Origin: Roseibium aggregatum
GTDB taxonomy: Bacteria > Pseudomonadota > Alphaproteobacteria > Rhizobiales > Stappiaceae
Direction of reading: 5' to 3'
DNA: 64,000 nt
Assembly (NCBI RefSeq): GCF_014692675.1
Contig: NZ_JABFCZ010000019.1
Location: 62,001-126,000 of the forward strand
Shown piece after piece: positions 1 through 7,819 of the stretch. A model generated the notes under the pieces. It was given only the letters and a program-made list of their open reading frames with translations, did not search any database and had not been told where the DNA came from. Within the stretch, counting starts at the first letter, position 1. Every line of letters starts with the position of its first letter. Position numbers and translations under genes: made by a program.

Positions 1-55
1 CGCAACAATGTCCTCTACAAACCAGGTCTGTGGGGCCCATGACCGGAGGACAGTC

Positions 56-640
56 ATGCTTCTTAAAATCCTGAATGCCGGCTTTGCCGGCTGTCTTGCC
101 GCAGCGACCGCCTTCACCGGTTTCGCCGGCCCGGCGCAGGCGCTGCCGCTCCCGCGGACCAACCCGCCGATCACGGAAGACCTCGGCGGAAACGTCATCA
201 GGGTCCAGAACGAGATCCCCGCGAACCCGAAATGGATTTACCCGCGCAGCTACAAGGAGCGGTATGAACCGCCTGATAGCTATGGACATCAAGGACGGAC
301 CAACCGCTCCCAAAGGGTCGACCGCTCCCAAAGGCATCACCGATCGAACAGGGGATTTTACCGGCACAACGGTCATACCTACTACAACGGCCACCGCGGC
401 TATCGCCACCCGAGGCGCGGGTACCGGCAATATAACGGTTGGTGGTTCCCGCTCGGAGCCTTCACCTTCGGCACGATTATCGGCCCGGGCTATTACTACC
501 CGTCTTACCCGTCGCGCGGCCTGAGCCAGGCCCATTACAACTGGTGCTACCGCAAATACCGGTCCTACCGGGCCTACGACAACACCTTCCAGCCCTATCA
601 CGGGCCGCGCAAGGCCTGCCGGTCGCCGTACTGGCCGTAA
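56..640 (+). CDS. BA14K family exported protein
   Basis: A 194-residue secreted protein. I start it at the ATG at 56 because a GGAGGA ribosome site lies just upstream (about 45-50) and the product then opens with a clear signal peptide ([17 protein letters not shown]) ending near a PAQA cleavage site. The middle is rich in Tyr, His, Arg, Gly and Asn. The C terminus carries the BA14K signature ([19 protein letters not shown], then Gly-Pro-Arg-Lys-Ala-Cys), named after a Brucella 14-kDa immunoreactive protein. Family members sit at the cell surface or in the periplasm and have been linked to lectin-like activity; function here is unproven. An in-frame start at 8 would add 16 residues but lacks a ribosome site. 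A GC-rich hairpin follows the gene. Confidence 0.85.
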   Translation: MLLKILNAGFAGCLAAATAFTGFAGPAQALPLPRTNPPITEDLGGNVIRVQNEIPANPKWIYPRSYKERYEPPDSYGHQGRTNRSQRVDRSQRHHRSNRGFYRHNGHTYYNGHRGYRHPRRGYRQYNGWWFPLGAFTFGTIIGPGYYYPSYPSRGLSQAHYNWCYRKYRSYRAYDNTFQPYHGPRKACRSPYWP

Positions 641-1011
641 TCGCGCCGGGAGCGAAGTGTTGTTTTTTCAGATGGCGGCCCCGGGCCGCCATTTTGGCAT
701 GATGATAAAGACTGATTTCGTCATCTACCCTGTTATTCGACCAGCAACAAAGGTGGATTGGAACCGGCGGCCTTACCCCACATTCTGCCGTCATCACACG
801 GCGAAGTCCGGGTGATCCAATCCACCTCGCCACATGCCGGGAAAGAGGGGAAAGAAACCTGTCTACGCTCTCTCACATCTCTCCGGCAAACGGACAGGCG
901 AGTAGATTGCCCGGACTTCGCCGGGCAATGACACTTGAGGAAAGTTGCAGTTGACACGGCTTTTCCACTTGCGCCAAGACAGCGGGAGAGACAAACAAAT
1001 TAGGTCCGAAC
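641..1011. other. intergenic region with REP-like inverted repeats
   Basis: No gene is supported in these 371 bases. Besides the terminator at 672-692 there are two inverted repeats: an 11-bp perfect pair (AGGTGGATTGG at 751-761 and its complement at 817-827), and a hairpin with 9-bp arms (ATTGCCCGG at 906-914, complement at 921-929) around an ACTTCG loop. The sequence around 791-830 (GTCAT...GCGAAG...GGGTGATCCA) resembles the dispersed palindrome at 19843-19962, so this looks like a decayed extragenic palindromic (REP-type) element. The 3' part must also hold the promoter of the hydrolase gene at 1012, but I see no convincing -35/-10 pair. Confidence 0.5.
672..692 (+). terminator. hairpin terminator after the BA14K gene
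   Basis: A perfect 10-bp inverted repeat (ATGGCGGCCC at 672-681 and GGGCCGCCAT at 683-692) with almost no loop is followed by TTTT. It sits 31 bases after the BA14K stop, as expected for a Rho-independent terminator. Confidence 0.65.
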
Positions 1012-1569
1012 GTGAAAATTTCCGACACCGATATCCTGCTCGTTCCGGGCTACGGCGACACGCCGTCCGGACACTGGATGATGCGCTGGCAGGCCAAGAT
1101 GGCCAATGCCTGGGTCGTGGAACAGAAGAACTGGTTTCAGCCGGTGCGCAAGGTCTGGCAGGACGCGCTGGAAAAGCGCCTTGAGAAGACCACCCGTCCC
1201 GTCGTCCTGGTGGGCCATTCGCTTGGCTGCATCCTGATCGCCCATGCGGCCCACGCCCTGCCGAAGGACAAGGTCCGCGGCGCCTTCCTGGTTGCCCCGA
1301 CCGATCTGGAACGGGACGCGCCGAAACCGGCCTTCGACACCGGCAACTTCGTGCCCCTGCCCCGCGCCCCGCTGCCGTTTCCAGCCCATGTGGTTGCAAG
1401 CCGCACCGACCCGCATTGCGCCTACGCACGGGCCGAAGAGCTGGCAAAGGCCTGGGGCGCCACGTTCCAGGATGCCGGCGAAGCCGGCCACATCAACCTG
1501 GAAAGCGGCCGCGGTCCCTGGCCGGAAGGCATGATGTCGTTTGCCTATTTCATGAAGCGGCTGGGGTAA
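1012..1569 (+). CDS. RBBP9/YdeN-type alpha/beta serine hydrolase
   Basis: A 185-residue alpha/beta hydrolase of the compact RBBP9 (DUF1749/YdeN-like) type. The nucleophile elbow GHSLG places the catalytic serine at residue 70. The likely acid and base are Asp133 (SRTDPHC) and His160 (EAGHINLESG), giving a full catalytic triad; the HxN near the end is typical of this family. The length matches the family. The start is a GTG at 1012 with no strong ribosome site. The protein has no signal peptide and should be cytoplasmic. Substrate cannot be inferred; relatives are esterases or have no known substrate. It is convergent with the lipoprotein gene that follows. Confidence 0.85.
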   Translation: MKISDTDILLVPGYGDTPSGHWMMRWQAKMANAWVVEQKNWFQPVRKVWQDALEKRLEKTTRPVVLVGHSLGCILIAHAAHALPKDKVRGAFLVAPTDLERDAPKPAFDTGNFVPLPRAPLPFPAHVVASRTDPHCAYARAEELAKAWGATFQDAGEAGHINLESGRGPWPEGMMSFAYFMKRLG

Positions 1570-1634
1570 TACGAAAGCGTCAGCCAATATCCGGCGAGAC
1601 GAAGCCCGAACTCAAAAATGTCAGCCGGTCTGCC

Positions 1635-2096
1635 TTATCGCCGAACGGACAAAGTACCGGCATTGCACAGAGTGATATGACGGCCACTATGCTGGCTGAA
1701 GATGTACTTCGAAAAAGCACTGTCTCGCTCCGGTCCCTCGGCAACGAGTGAAAGGCCGCCGGACCAGCGCCCCATCATCGTCAGCCTGAACACGATGGCC
1801 TCTTTGTCGGGATCGGATGGGTAGACGAAAAACGCTTTGAGTATCCCGCCATCATCTGCCATCCAGATTTTCTTCAACACGAACCCTTGATCGTTGTGAG
1901 GTCCGTCAGCCCAGCATTTGAAGGCTTTCTTGTAGGCCTCGTAAATCTCCGGCTCCTTGTCGTAAGGAATGGTGGCGTTCAGGGGCAGCATGAATGAGCG
2001 CCTGCCAGTCATATCCGACATCTGGTCCGACACCTTGGATTGGCAACCGGCAAGAACGACCGCGACCATTGCGGCCAGAAAAATAGAAAATTTCAT
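1635..2096 (-). CDS. putative lipoprotein of unknown function
   Basis: A 153-residue protein with no family I recognise. The ATG at 2096 gives a typical lipoprotein signal (MKFSIFLAAMVAVVLAGC) with lipobox VLAGC, so it is probably lipidated and membrane attached. The mature part is small and mixed in composition, with an internal IPYDKEPEIYEAYKKAFKCWA segment and no metal-binding or catalytic motif I can name. An open frame continues upstream to 2198, but those residues would precede the signal peptide, so I reject the longer start. It is flanked by an RBBP9-like hydrolase (convergent) and a possible immunity gene (divergent). The local sequence is visibly more AT-rich than its neighbours. 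Confidence 0.65.
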   Translation of the reverse strand: MKFSIFLAAMVAVVLAGCQSKVSDQMSDMTGRRSFMLPLNATIPYDKEPEIYEAYKKAFKCWADGPHNDQGFVLKKIWMADDGGILKAFFVYPSDPDKEAIVFRLTMMGRWSGGLSLVAEGPERDSAFSKYIFSQHSGRHITLCNAGTLSVRR

Positions 2097-2290
2097 GAAA
2101 AGCCTGAATTTTACGACGATCGAATTGGCTGAATAGACTAGATATTTCAAGGTCTCGCCGCAATCAATGGGAGCAGGATTTTTTTTCACGCACTTCATTG
2201 GGGCAGAGATTTCCTCCGATCTTCCTGAGTGTTAAAAGCTTGTTCCGAGCGAACCGACCGGCAGCGGATTTTGCGGTTACGGAGAAATTC

Positions 2291-2494
2291 ATGCGAACTT
2301 CCAAACAGGAATATTTCGGTTCGGAAGCGCTCGCATTTGCCCGGGAATTACGTAAAACCCGCGTCGTTTCCGATAGCTGGGTAACCGAATATGTTGACCC
2401 GCGCACAGGAGAGGTTTGGATCCTGGACTATCCGAATTCGGAACATCAGGGTGGCGGCCCTCCCAGATTGCGCCTCAAGAGCAACCGGACATGA
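2291..2494 (+). CDS. small Imm27-like putative immunity protein
   Basis: A 67-residue protein. The ATG at 2291 has a good ribosome site (ACGGAGAA) and I prefer it to a longer frame from 2198. The C-terminal half, with WVTEYVDPRTGEVWILDYP followed by a Gly-Gly-Gly-Pro-Pro-Arg-Leu ending, resembles the core of the Imm27 family of polymorphic-toxin immunity proteins, where a W-x(4)-Y-x-DP-x(2)-G-x-x-W pattern precedes GGGPP. This assignment is from memory of the family and needs a profile search. No toxin gene is adjacent, so it may be an orphan immunity gene or a housekeeping relative. It is divergent from the lipoprotein gene and probably shares the AT-rich interval 2097-2290. Confidence 0.55.
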   Translation: MRTSKQEYFGSEALAFARELRKTRVVSDSWVTEYVDPRTGEVWILDYPNSEHQGGGPPRLRLKSNRT

Positions 2495-2643
2495 AGGGTC
2501 GACGCTTTCCTTTCCTCATGGCGAGGTAGCTCCTGGGCCCACAGGTTCGGGGTAAGTTCACGCCGGGAAAATAGCCATATGACCGGCCCCACGGGTTTCC
2601 TCGCCGTGCGGCCGCAATTCTTGCAGAAACGTCCGACCCCGCC

Positions 2644-2862
2644 TCAGGCGGTCACACCGCCCTTCGATGAAATCAGGTCGTTGATCTTCTTGCCGAGGAA
2701 CAGGCTGACGGGAATGGCGATCACCGCACCGACGATCGCGCATCCGGCCAGAAGCAGCGGGTTGATTTCATTCACGCCGTGGATCGTCAGAGGGATCAGC
2801 GCCCCGATACCGGCGAGCGTCGGCCCGACAATGATGAAAAGGATAATACCAAGTTTCCACAT
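2644..2862 (-). CDS. small two-helix membrane protein
   Basis: A 72-residue protein with two hydrophobic segments (about residues 3-25 and 35-57) separated by a short NEINP turn, then a basic GKKIND tail. The ribosome site ATGGAGA lies 8 bases before the ATG. Proteins of this shape in alphaproteobacteria are often labelled 'CTP synthetase' in databases; nothing here supports such an activity, as CTP synthase is about 540 residues with a glutaminase domain. I call it a small inner-membrane protein of unknown role. It follows the aldolase gene on the same strand after about 130 bases, so cotranscription is possible but not shown. Confidence 0.65.
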   Translation of the reverse strand: MWKLGIILFIIVGPTLAGIGALIPLTIHGVNEINPLLLAGCAIVGAVIAIPVSLFLGKKINDLISSKGGVTA

Positions 2863-2991
2863 GAAGCTGTCTCCATTTCCTTCCCGAATGGAAATCAGCA
2901 GCTCCGCAACCCGCCCGGGCGCCCCAGCCCGTTCCTTGCCGCAATGCTTGTGGATCCTTGCAAATTACCCTGCGTCCGGCTTTGACCGATA

Positions 2992-3759
2992 TCAACGGCA
3001 GGCGTCGATCGCAGCCGTTGCGGCCCCCATGAACAGGGACACGTCAAAGCCGTAGGCCATCAGCCGGTAGCCCTGCTTGCGCGATTCGTGCACCCGCTCC
3101 GGGCTCATGCAGAAAATTCCGGCAATCTTGCCCTTGGCCCGTGTGCGCTCGGCCAGCTCCGCACAGACCTCGATGGTCTTTTCCCCGTTCGGATCCAGCT
3201 TTGCCCCGTTCGACAGGGTGAGCGACATGTCGCTCGGCCCGACGAAGATGCCGTCGATGCCGGGCACGTCCAGGATATCGTCGAGCGCGGCAATCGCTTC
3301 CGGCGTCTCGATCATGGCCAGCGCCACGGTCTCGTTGTTGGCGCTTGCCAGATAATCCGGCAGGGCCTGACCGTTTAGCATGGCCGCCCGGTGCGGTCCC
3401 CAGCTGCGCTTGCCGACCGGCGGATACTTCATCGCGTCGGCGAAGGCCCGCGCATCCTCCACGGAGTTGATCATCGGCGCGATCACGCATTCCGCACCGA
3501 TATCCAGCGCCCGGCTGGCGGTCGACATCTCGCCGACCGGGATGCGGACGATCTTGTGGGCATCGGTCAGGGAGAGGAACGACAACCCTTCGCGCACGGC
3601 GCCGAAATCGTGCTGGCCGTGCTGCATGTCGAAGGTGACGGCCGGATAGCCGCTGCGGCCGAGCAATTCGGCCAGGATCGGCACGGCGAGCGACGCCCAG
3701 GCGGTCACGATGCTCTCATCGGCGCGAAGTTTGGCGGCAAGGCTCTTGGGGGAGGTCAT
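2992..3759 (-). CDS. HpcH/HpaI aldolase/citrate lyase family protein
   Basis: A 255-residue class II aldolase of the HpcH/HpaI family, which cleaves or forms 2-keto-3-deoxy or 4-hydroxy-2-oxo acids with pyruvate using a divalent metal. The family motif near the metal site is seen as VTFDMQHGQHDF (an EHG-type motif with Gln in place of Glu), and the conserved GIDGIFVGPSDMS block is intact. Length is typical (about 250-260). The ATG at 3759 overlaps a GGAGG ribosome site region. It stands alone, without neighbouring catabolic genes, so the substrate is open. The Gln in the usual Glu-His-Gly triplet occurs in part of the family. Confidence 0.88.
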   Translation of the reverse strand: MTSPKSLAAKLRADESIVTAWASLAVPILAELLGRSGYPAVTFDMQHGQHDFGAVREGLSFLSLTDAHKIVRIPVGEMSTASRALDIGAECVIAPMINSVEDARAFADAMKYPPVGKRSWGPHRAAMLNGQALPDYLASANNETVALAMIETPEAIAALDDILDVPGIDGIFVGPSDMSLTLSNGAKLDPNGEKTIEVCAELAERTRAKGKIAGIFCMSPERVHESRKQGYRLMAYGFDVSLFMGAATAAIDACR

Positions 3760-3866
3760 CGGACGGTCCTTTAGTGGTCGAAATCAGGCGACATGAAATC
3801 CCCGGACCCGCCTCTGCGCAAGACCGGTTTTCGGAAAAACCGTCGCCCTCGGTTCGGAAAAAGGAA

Positions 3867-3891
3867 AACCCCCGCCGAAACGGCGGGGGTT
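3867..3891 (-). terminator. terminator of the ATPase zeta subunit gene
   Basis: An 11-bp perfect stem (AACCCCCGCCG at 3867-3877 with CGGCGGGGGTT at 3881-3891) around a 3-base loop. On the minus strand it is followed by a T-rich run (TTTTCCTTTTTCC), a strong Rho-independent terminator 28 bases after the stop of the gene at 3919-4242. Confidence 0.85.
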
Positions 3892-3918
3892 CCATGAAAA
3901 CCGTTGAAAAAGACCGGA

Positions 3919-4242
3919 TCAGCCTTCGGTTCTGATCTGCTCGACGGCCTTGTGCATCAGTTCGTCCATGGTGCGGCGAATCTGATGGTCGGACTGGTCG
4001 ACATTGCCCGCATCGAAATCCGCGCGGATCTTGCGGAAGACATCCTCGTCCCCCGGCTCCTCGAAATCGGCCCGGACCACGCCCTTGGCATATTCCTGTG
4101 CCTCATCGCCTTCCAAACCGAGGGCTTCGGCAGCCCATAGGCCAAGCAACTTGTTACGCCGGGCGCTTGCCTTGAACCTCAGCTCCTCGTCATGCGCGAA
4201 CTTGTTCTCAAAACCTTCTTCGCGCTTGTCGAATGTGCTCAT
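3919..4242 (-). CDS. F1Fo-ATPase zeta subunit (DUF1476 inhibitor)
   Basis: A 107-residue protein matching the DUF1476 family, the alphaproteobacterial zeta subunit that inserts its N terminus into F1 and blocks ATP hydrolysis. The conserved opening (TFDKREEGFENKFAHDEEL) and the helix KASARRNKLLGLWAAE are present, followed by the acidic central part and a C-terminal helix. The length equals that of known members. The ATG at 4242 has an AGGAGA ribosome site. The gene lies just upstream of purC but on the opposite strand; this neighbourhood is common in Hyphomicrobiales. Strong terminator downstream. Confidence 0.92.
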   Translation of the reverse strand: MSTFDKREEGFENKFAHDEELRFKASARRNKLLGLWAAEALGLEGDEAQEYAKGVVRADFEEPGDEDVFRKIRADFDAGNVDQSDHQIRRTMDELMHKAVEQIRTEG

Positions 4243-4545
4243 CCTGGTGTCTCCTGAACTGCGGATCGCCTCTACGACCTGAATATAGGATCGAACTGGC
4301 CCTTTCCATATCCTCGCAAGCGGCCCAAATCAACGCAAGATCAGCGCTGTGCCCCAAATGGATGAGGGAAGGCGTAAAAGCTTCGCTGTCTTTGATTGTA
4401 CTTTCGGCTCCGTTCGGTTAAGTTCCGCGCCGCTAATGCGGGTCGTTTCCTCTCGGCACTGATCTATCGCTGAGGCTGGGGAGGAAAAACACAAACGCGA
4501 GTAAGACCCCGTTCAATGGATTTTCGAAACACACGGTACCTGCCA
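4243..4545. other. divergent promoter region between the zeta subunit gene and purC
   Basis: These 303 bases contain no supported gene. They must hold the promoters of the leftward zeta-subunit gene and rightward purC. A weak -35/-10 candidate for purC is visible (TTGTAC then TAAGTT at 17-base spacing, around 4395-4425). I see no purine riboswitch or clear PurR-type operator. Confidence 0.35.
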
Positions 4546-5313
4546 ATGAACCGCCGCCGCCGAATCTATGAAGGCAAGGCCAAGATCCTGTACGAAGGCC
4601 CGGAGCCTGGAACGCTGATCCAGCATTTCAAGGACGATGCCACCGCCTTCAACGCCAAGAAACACGAAATTGTCGATGGCAAGGGCGTGTTGAACAACCG
4701 GATTTCCGAGTTCATCTTCAACAACCTGAATGCGATCGGCATTCCGACCCACTTCATCCGCCGCCTCAACATGCGCGAGCAGTTGATCCGCGAAGTGGAA
4801 ATCATTCCGCTGGAAGTCGTGGTGCGCAATGTTGCCGCAGGCTCCATCTCCAAGCGCCTCGGCCTTGAAGAAGGCACCCAGCTGCCCCGGTCGATCATCG
4901 AGTTCTACTACAAGAACGACGAACTCGACGATCCGATGGTGTCGGAAGAACACATCACCGCCTTCGGCTGGGCCACCCCGCAGGAGCTTGACGACATCAT
5001 GGCGCTCGCCATCCGCGTCAACGACTTCCTGTGCGGCCTGTTCCTGGGCGTCGGCATCCGTCTGGTCGACTTCAAGATCGAATGCGGCCGCCTGTTCGAA
5101 GGCGACATGATGCGCATCGTCGTCGCCGACGAGATCTCGCCCGACAGCTGCCGGCTGTGGGACACCGTGACCAACGACAAGATGGACAAGGACCGGTTCC
5201 GCCGCGACATGGGCGGCATGCTGGAAGCCTACCAGGAAGTCGCCAAGCGCCTCAGCATCCTCAACGGCAACGAGGAACGCCCGGCCCCTTCCGGCCCGAC
5301 CCTGGTAAAGTAA
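4546..5313 (+). CDS. purC: phosphoribosylaminoimidazole-succinocarboxamide synthase
   Basis: SAICAR synthetase, which joins aspartate to CAIR with ATP in de novo purine synthesis. The 255-residue product starts at the ATG at 4546 ([18 protein letters not shown]), the usual start for alphaproteobacterial PurC; an in-frame ATG at 4516 would add ten residues not typical of the family. Signature segments are present: the N-terminal YEGKAK nucleotide-binding stretch, DFKIECGR near residue 174, and [13 protein letters not shown] near 195-207. Neither start has a strong ribosome site. It leads the purC-purS-small ORF-purQ block. A stem-loop and a triple repeat follow before purS. Confidence 0.96.
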   Translation: MNRRRRIYEGKAKILYEGPEPGTLIQHFKDDATAFNAKKHEIVDGKGVLNNRISEFIFNNLNAIGIPTHFIRRLNMREQLIREVEIIPLEVVVRNVAAGSISKRLGLEEGTQLPRSIIEFYYKNDELDDPMVSEEHITAFGWATPQELDDIMALAIRVNDFLCGLFLGVGIRLVDFKIECGRLFEGDMMRIVVADEISPDSCRLWDTVTNDKMDKDRFRRDMGGMLEAYQEVAKRLSILNGNEERPAPSGPTLVK

Positions 5314-5323
5314 ATCCTTCTGT

Positions 5324-5346
5324 CTCCGGCGCCAAAAGCGCCGGAG
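5324..5346 (+). terminator. stem-loop between purC and purS
   Basis: A 9-bp stem (CTCCGGCGC at 5324-5332 and its complement at 5338-5346) with a CAAAA loop, 11 bases after the purC stop. It has no T-run, so it may be an mRNA-stabilising or partial termination hairpin rather than a full terminator. Confidence 0.5.
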
Positions 5347-5365
5347 CATATTAGTCCTGCCGCCA

Positions 5366-5412
5366 CCGGCCCTTTCCCGCCGGCCCTTTCCCGCCGGCCC
5401 TTTCCCGCCGGC
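5366..5412. repeat. three tandem 14-base repeats upstream of purS
   Basis: The unit CCGGCCCTTTCCCG occurs three times head to tail at 5366-5379, 5380-5393 and 5394-5407, followed by a partial fourth copy (CCGGC). The copies are identical, which suggests a recent slippage array. It lies in the purC-purS spacer, about 75 bases before purS. Role unknown. Confidence 0.85.
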
Positions 5413-5485
5413 TTGGGCTGGTGTATTGAGCGGCCGGAACGAATAACGGGGTCAGCCCCCGGCTTGCGCAAGGAAGTAGACCCAC

Positions 5486-5728
5486 ATGAAAGCACGCGTG
5501 ACCGTCACCTTGAAGAACGGCGTTCTCGATCCTCAGGGCAAGGCCATTGAAGGCGCCCTCGGCGGCCTCGGCTTCGGCGGCATCGGTTCGGTGCGCCAGG
5601 GCAAGGTGTTCGACATCGAACTGACCGGCTCCAATAAGGACGCCGTACGGGATGACCTTGCGCAGATGTGCGAGAAGCTGCTGGCCAACACGGTGATCGA
5701 AAACTACGCGATCGAGATCGTCGAATGA
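5486..5728 (+). CDS. purS: FGAM synthase subunit PurS
   Basis: An 80-residue PurS subunit, which bridges PurQ and the short PurL in the three-part formylglycinamidine ribonucleotide synthase complex and helps move ammonia from PurQ to PurL. The sequence has the family opening (MKARVTVTLKNGVLDPQGKA), the central GLGFGGIGSVRQGK and the ending NTVIENYAIEIVE. Length is typical. Its TGA overlaps the ATG of the next small ORF (ATGA at 5725-5728), so the two are translationally coupled. purQ follows at 5878 and purL lies about 9 kb further on. Confidence 0.96.
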   Translation: MKARVTVTLKNGVLDPQGKAIEGALGGLGFGGIGSVRQGKVFDIELTGSNKDAVRDDLAQMCEKLLANTVIENYAIEIVE

Positions 5729-5853
5729 CCGTCAGGCAACGCGCCGCGAACGACGACACAGTCAGGATCGTGCGGTTCGTCGCCATGAAGGCGACCATCT
5801 TCATCGTTCTGCCGATGGCGCTGTCCGCGCTTGCCGTTTATCTGATGCTCTGA
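5725..5853 (+). CDS. small membrane protein between purS and purQ
   Basis: A 42-residue protein encoded between purS and purQ and overlapping purS by four bases (ATGA). It opens with a polar segment (MTVRQRAANDDTVRIVRF), then one hydrophobic helix (about residues 21-42, KATIFIVLPMALSALAVYLML) that runs to the C terminus. Small proteins of this kind at this locus are known in Rhizobiales as FGAM synthase-associated small membrane proteins; no function has been shown. The overlap and conserved position argue that it is real. It could anchor or tune the PurSLQ complex at the membrane, which is only a guess. Confidence 0.75.
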   Translation: MTVRQRAANDDTVRIVRFVAMKATIFIVLPMALSALAVYLML

Positions 5854-5877
5854 AACCGAACCGGGACTGTAAGCCTG

Positions 5878-6552
5878 ATGAAAACCGCCGTTATCGTCTT
5901 TCCGGGATCCAACCGCGACCGTGACATGTTCCATGCCCTGGAACTGATCACCGGCACCCGGCCCCTGTCGGTCTGGCATACGGAAACAACACTTCCCGAT
6001 GTCGATCTCGTCATTGTTCCGGGCGGCTTTTCCTATGGCGATTACCTGCGTTCCGGCGCGATTGCGGCCCGCTCGCCAATCCTGAAGGACATGATCGCCA
6101 GGGCCAATGCCGGCGTCTCCATTCTCGGTGTCTGCAACGGTTTCCAGATCCTGACGGAAGCCGGCCTCCTGCCGGGCGCCCTGATGCGCAATGCCGGACT
6201 GAATTTTGTCTGCAAGGAAGTCCTGCTGGAGACGGTCAACAACACGACCCGTTTCTCCAACGCCTTTGCAAAAGGCCAGGTCTGGCGCTGCCCCGTCGCC
6301 CATCACGACGGCAACTATTTCGCCGATGCCGATACGCTGAAGGCCATCGAAGACAACGGCCAGGTTGTCTTCCGCTACGCGAACGGCACCAATCCGAACG
6401 GCTCCATCCACGATATTGCCGGCATCATCAATGAAAAGGGCAACGTGCTCGGCATGATGCCGCATCCGGAAAATCTGGTCGAACCGCTTCAGGGCGGCAC
6501 CGACGGACGCGCACTCTTCGAAAGCCTGATATCTGCGCTTGAGACCGCGTGA
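5878..6552 (+). CDS. purQ: FGAM synthase glutaminase subunit PurQ
   Basis: The class I glutamine amidotransferase subunit of FGAM synthase; it hydrolyses glutamine and passes ammonia to PurL. The 224-residue protein has the nucleophile Cys86 in GVCNGFQ and the His196/Glu198 pair in MMPHPEN, completing the triad, and the oxyanion-region [10 protein letters not shown]. Length fits the short bacterial PurQ. It follows the small membrane ORF after 24 bases. The next gene, an unrelated membrane protein, starts 9 bases after the purQ stop and may be cotranscribed. Confidence 0.96.
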   Translation: MKTAVIVFPGSNRDRDMFHALELITGTRPLSVWHTETTLPDVDLVIVPGGFSYGDYLRSGAIAARSPILKDMIARANAGVSILGVCNGFQILTEAGLLPGALMRNAGLNFVCKEVLLETVNNTTRFSNAFAKGQVWRCPVAHHDGNYFADADTLKAIEDNGQVVFRYANGTNPNGSIHDIAGIINEKGNVLGMMPHPENLVEPLQGGTDGRALFESLISALETA

Positions 6553-6561
6553 GCCGGTGAG

Positions 6562-7764
6562 ATGATCGGCGGTCTCGCCATCGCGGTCACGCTGGTCGCC
6601 GCAGCTCTGCTGTTTCACCCGCGTCTGGTCGGCTCCGCCCACTGGCGCGCCATTTCCACACCGCTCGCCTCGATCATCGGCAGCGGTTTTCTCGTTTCCG
6701 TTCCGATCCTGCGTGATCTTTCCGGCTCCTGGGCGACCGCCCTGATGGCCGGGCTTCTGGCGATCGCCTATTTCGTCGGCGCCGCGGTCCGTCACAACAT
6801 CCTTCATGTGGAACCGCTGCTCAGCAACGGCCAGGCCACGCGCCCGATCCTGTCGCTTGAACGGATCTCCCACGCAGCCCTTGCCTTCGCCTATTTCGTC
6901 TCCGTAGCTTACTACCTGGTGCTGTTTTCAACCTTCCTGTTGAAACCGCTCGGTATCGGGAGCGGGACGGAGATCAAGCTGATCGTCTCCGCCTGTCTGG
7001 CCCTGATCGCCGTCGTCGGCCTGTCGCGCGGGTTCGGCGCGGAGGAAAAGCTGGAAATCTACGCCGTTTCGGTCAAGCTTGCGGTCATCGGCGGCCTGCT
7101 GGCAGCCCTGGTGGTCTATGCCCTCCATCACGTCTTTACCGGCGTGGTCTCGACCATACCCGGTCATTTCGAGGTCAAGAATGTTCCGGTTCTGCTCGGC
7201 CTGCTGATCGTGGTGCAGGGATTCGAGACCTCCCGCTTTCTCGGCGACGCCTATCCTGCGGAACTTCGGGTCCGGACCATGAAGCAGGCACAGCTTCTTT
7301 CGGCCGTCATCTATCTGGCCTTCTTCCTGGCCATGACACCGCTGTTTTCGGTCGACAGCAAGCTTGAAGGCGTCGCGGCCATCGTCGACATGCTGGCGCC
7401 GGTCGCCGCCGTATTGCCGATCATGATCATCGTCGGGGCGCTTGCCAGCCAGTCGAGTGCAGCCATCGCCGATACGCTCGGCGCCGGCGGCCTGGTCCGT
7501 GACGTCAGCGCCAAACGGATCAACATTCGCTATGCCTATCTGCTGACAGCGGCCATCGCCGCGCTGGTGACATGGGAAACGGACATCTACGCCCTGATCG
7601 CCCTCGCCTCCCGCTGTTTTGCCTTCTACTATGCCCTTCAGTGCCTTGTTGCCGCGATCAGCGCCTATCGGCTGAAACAGACAAGGCAGGCCGCCGGCTT
7701 TCTCCTGCTTTCGGTGGTCTGCGCGCTCATCGTCGTGTTCGGCGCGCCTGTGGAAGGCGAGTAG
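6562..7764 (+). CDS. APC/LeuT-fold-like multipass membrane protein
   Basis: A 400-residue integral membrane protein with about eleven hydrophobic segments. The layout (an unwound-looking ASIIGSGFLVS in the first helices, a long periplasmic loop, and YAEK-like charged turns) recalls amino acid permeases of the APC superfamily, but I cannot match it to a named transporter. A conserved-looking segment is VVQGFETSRFLGDAYP near residue 215. It begins 9 bases after purQ and reads in the same direction, so it may be expressed with the purine genes. It is the first gene of the block that separates purQ from purL. Substrate unknown. Confidence 0.7.
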   Translation: MIGGLAIAVTLVAAALLFHPRLVGSAHWRAISTPLASIIGSGFLVSVPILRDLSGSWATALMAGLLAIAYFVGAAVRHNILHVEPLLSNGQATRPILSLERISHAALAFAYFVSVAYYLVLFSTFLLKPLGIGSGTEIKLIVSACLALIAVVGLSRGFGAEEKLEIYAVSVKLAVIGGLLAALVVYALHHVFTGVVSTIPGHFEVKNVPVLLGLLIVVQGFETSRFLGDAYPAELRVRTMKQAQLLSAVIYLAFFLAMTPLFSVDSKLEGVAAIVDMLAPVAAVLPIMIIVGALASQSSAAIADTLGAGGLVRDVSAKRINIRYAYLLTAAIAALVTWETDIYALIALASRCFAFYYALQCLVAAISAYRLKQTRQAAGFLLLSVVCALIVVFGAPVEGE

Positions 7765-7819
7765 GCGCGTTCGTTCTGCGTGTCTTCCTCTCCCGACAAA
7801 CCGAAACCTGGAGCCCGCC

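Noticed and set aside
477..1587. Long minus-strand open frames opposite the first two genes
   Set aside because: They are Arg/Pro/Gly-rich shadows of real genes in a GC-rich genome, with no domain features or ribosome sites.
2198..2290. Longer start for the Imm27-like gene at 2198
   Set aside because: The ATG at 2291 has a good ribosome site, and the extra 31 residues lie over the divergent promoter region.
2644..2862. Possible 'CTP synthetase' label for the 72-residue membrane protein
   Set aside because: The protein has only two membrane helices and none of the synthase or glutaminase domains of CTP synthase.
5366..5412. Tandem repeats as a CRISPR-like array
   Set aside because: The copies are directly adjacent with no spacers and only 14 bases long.
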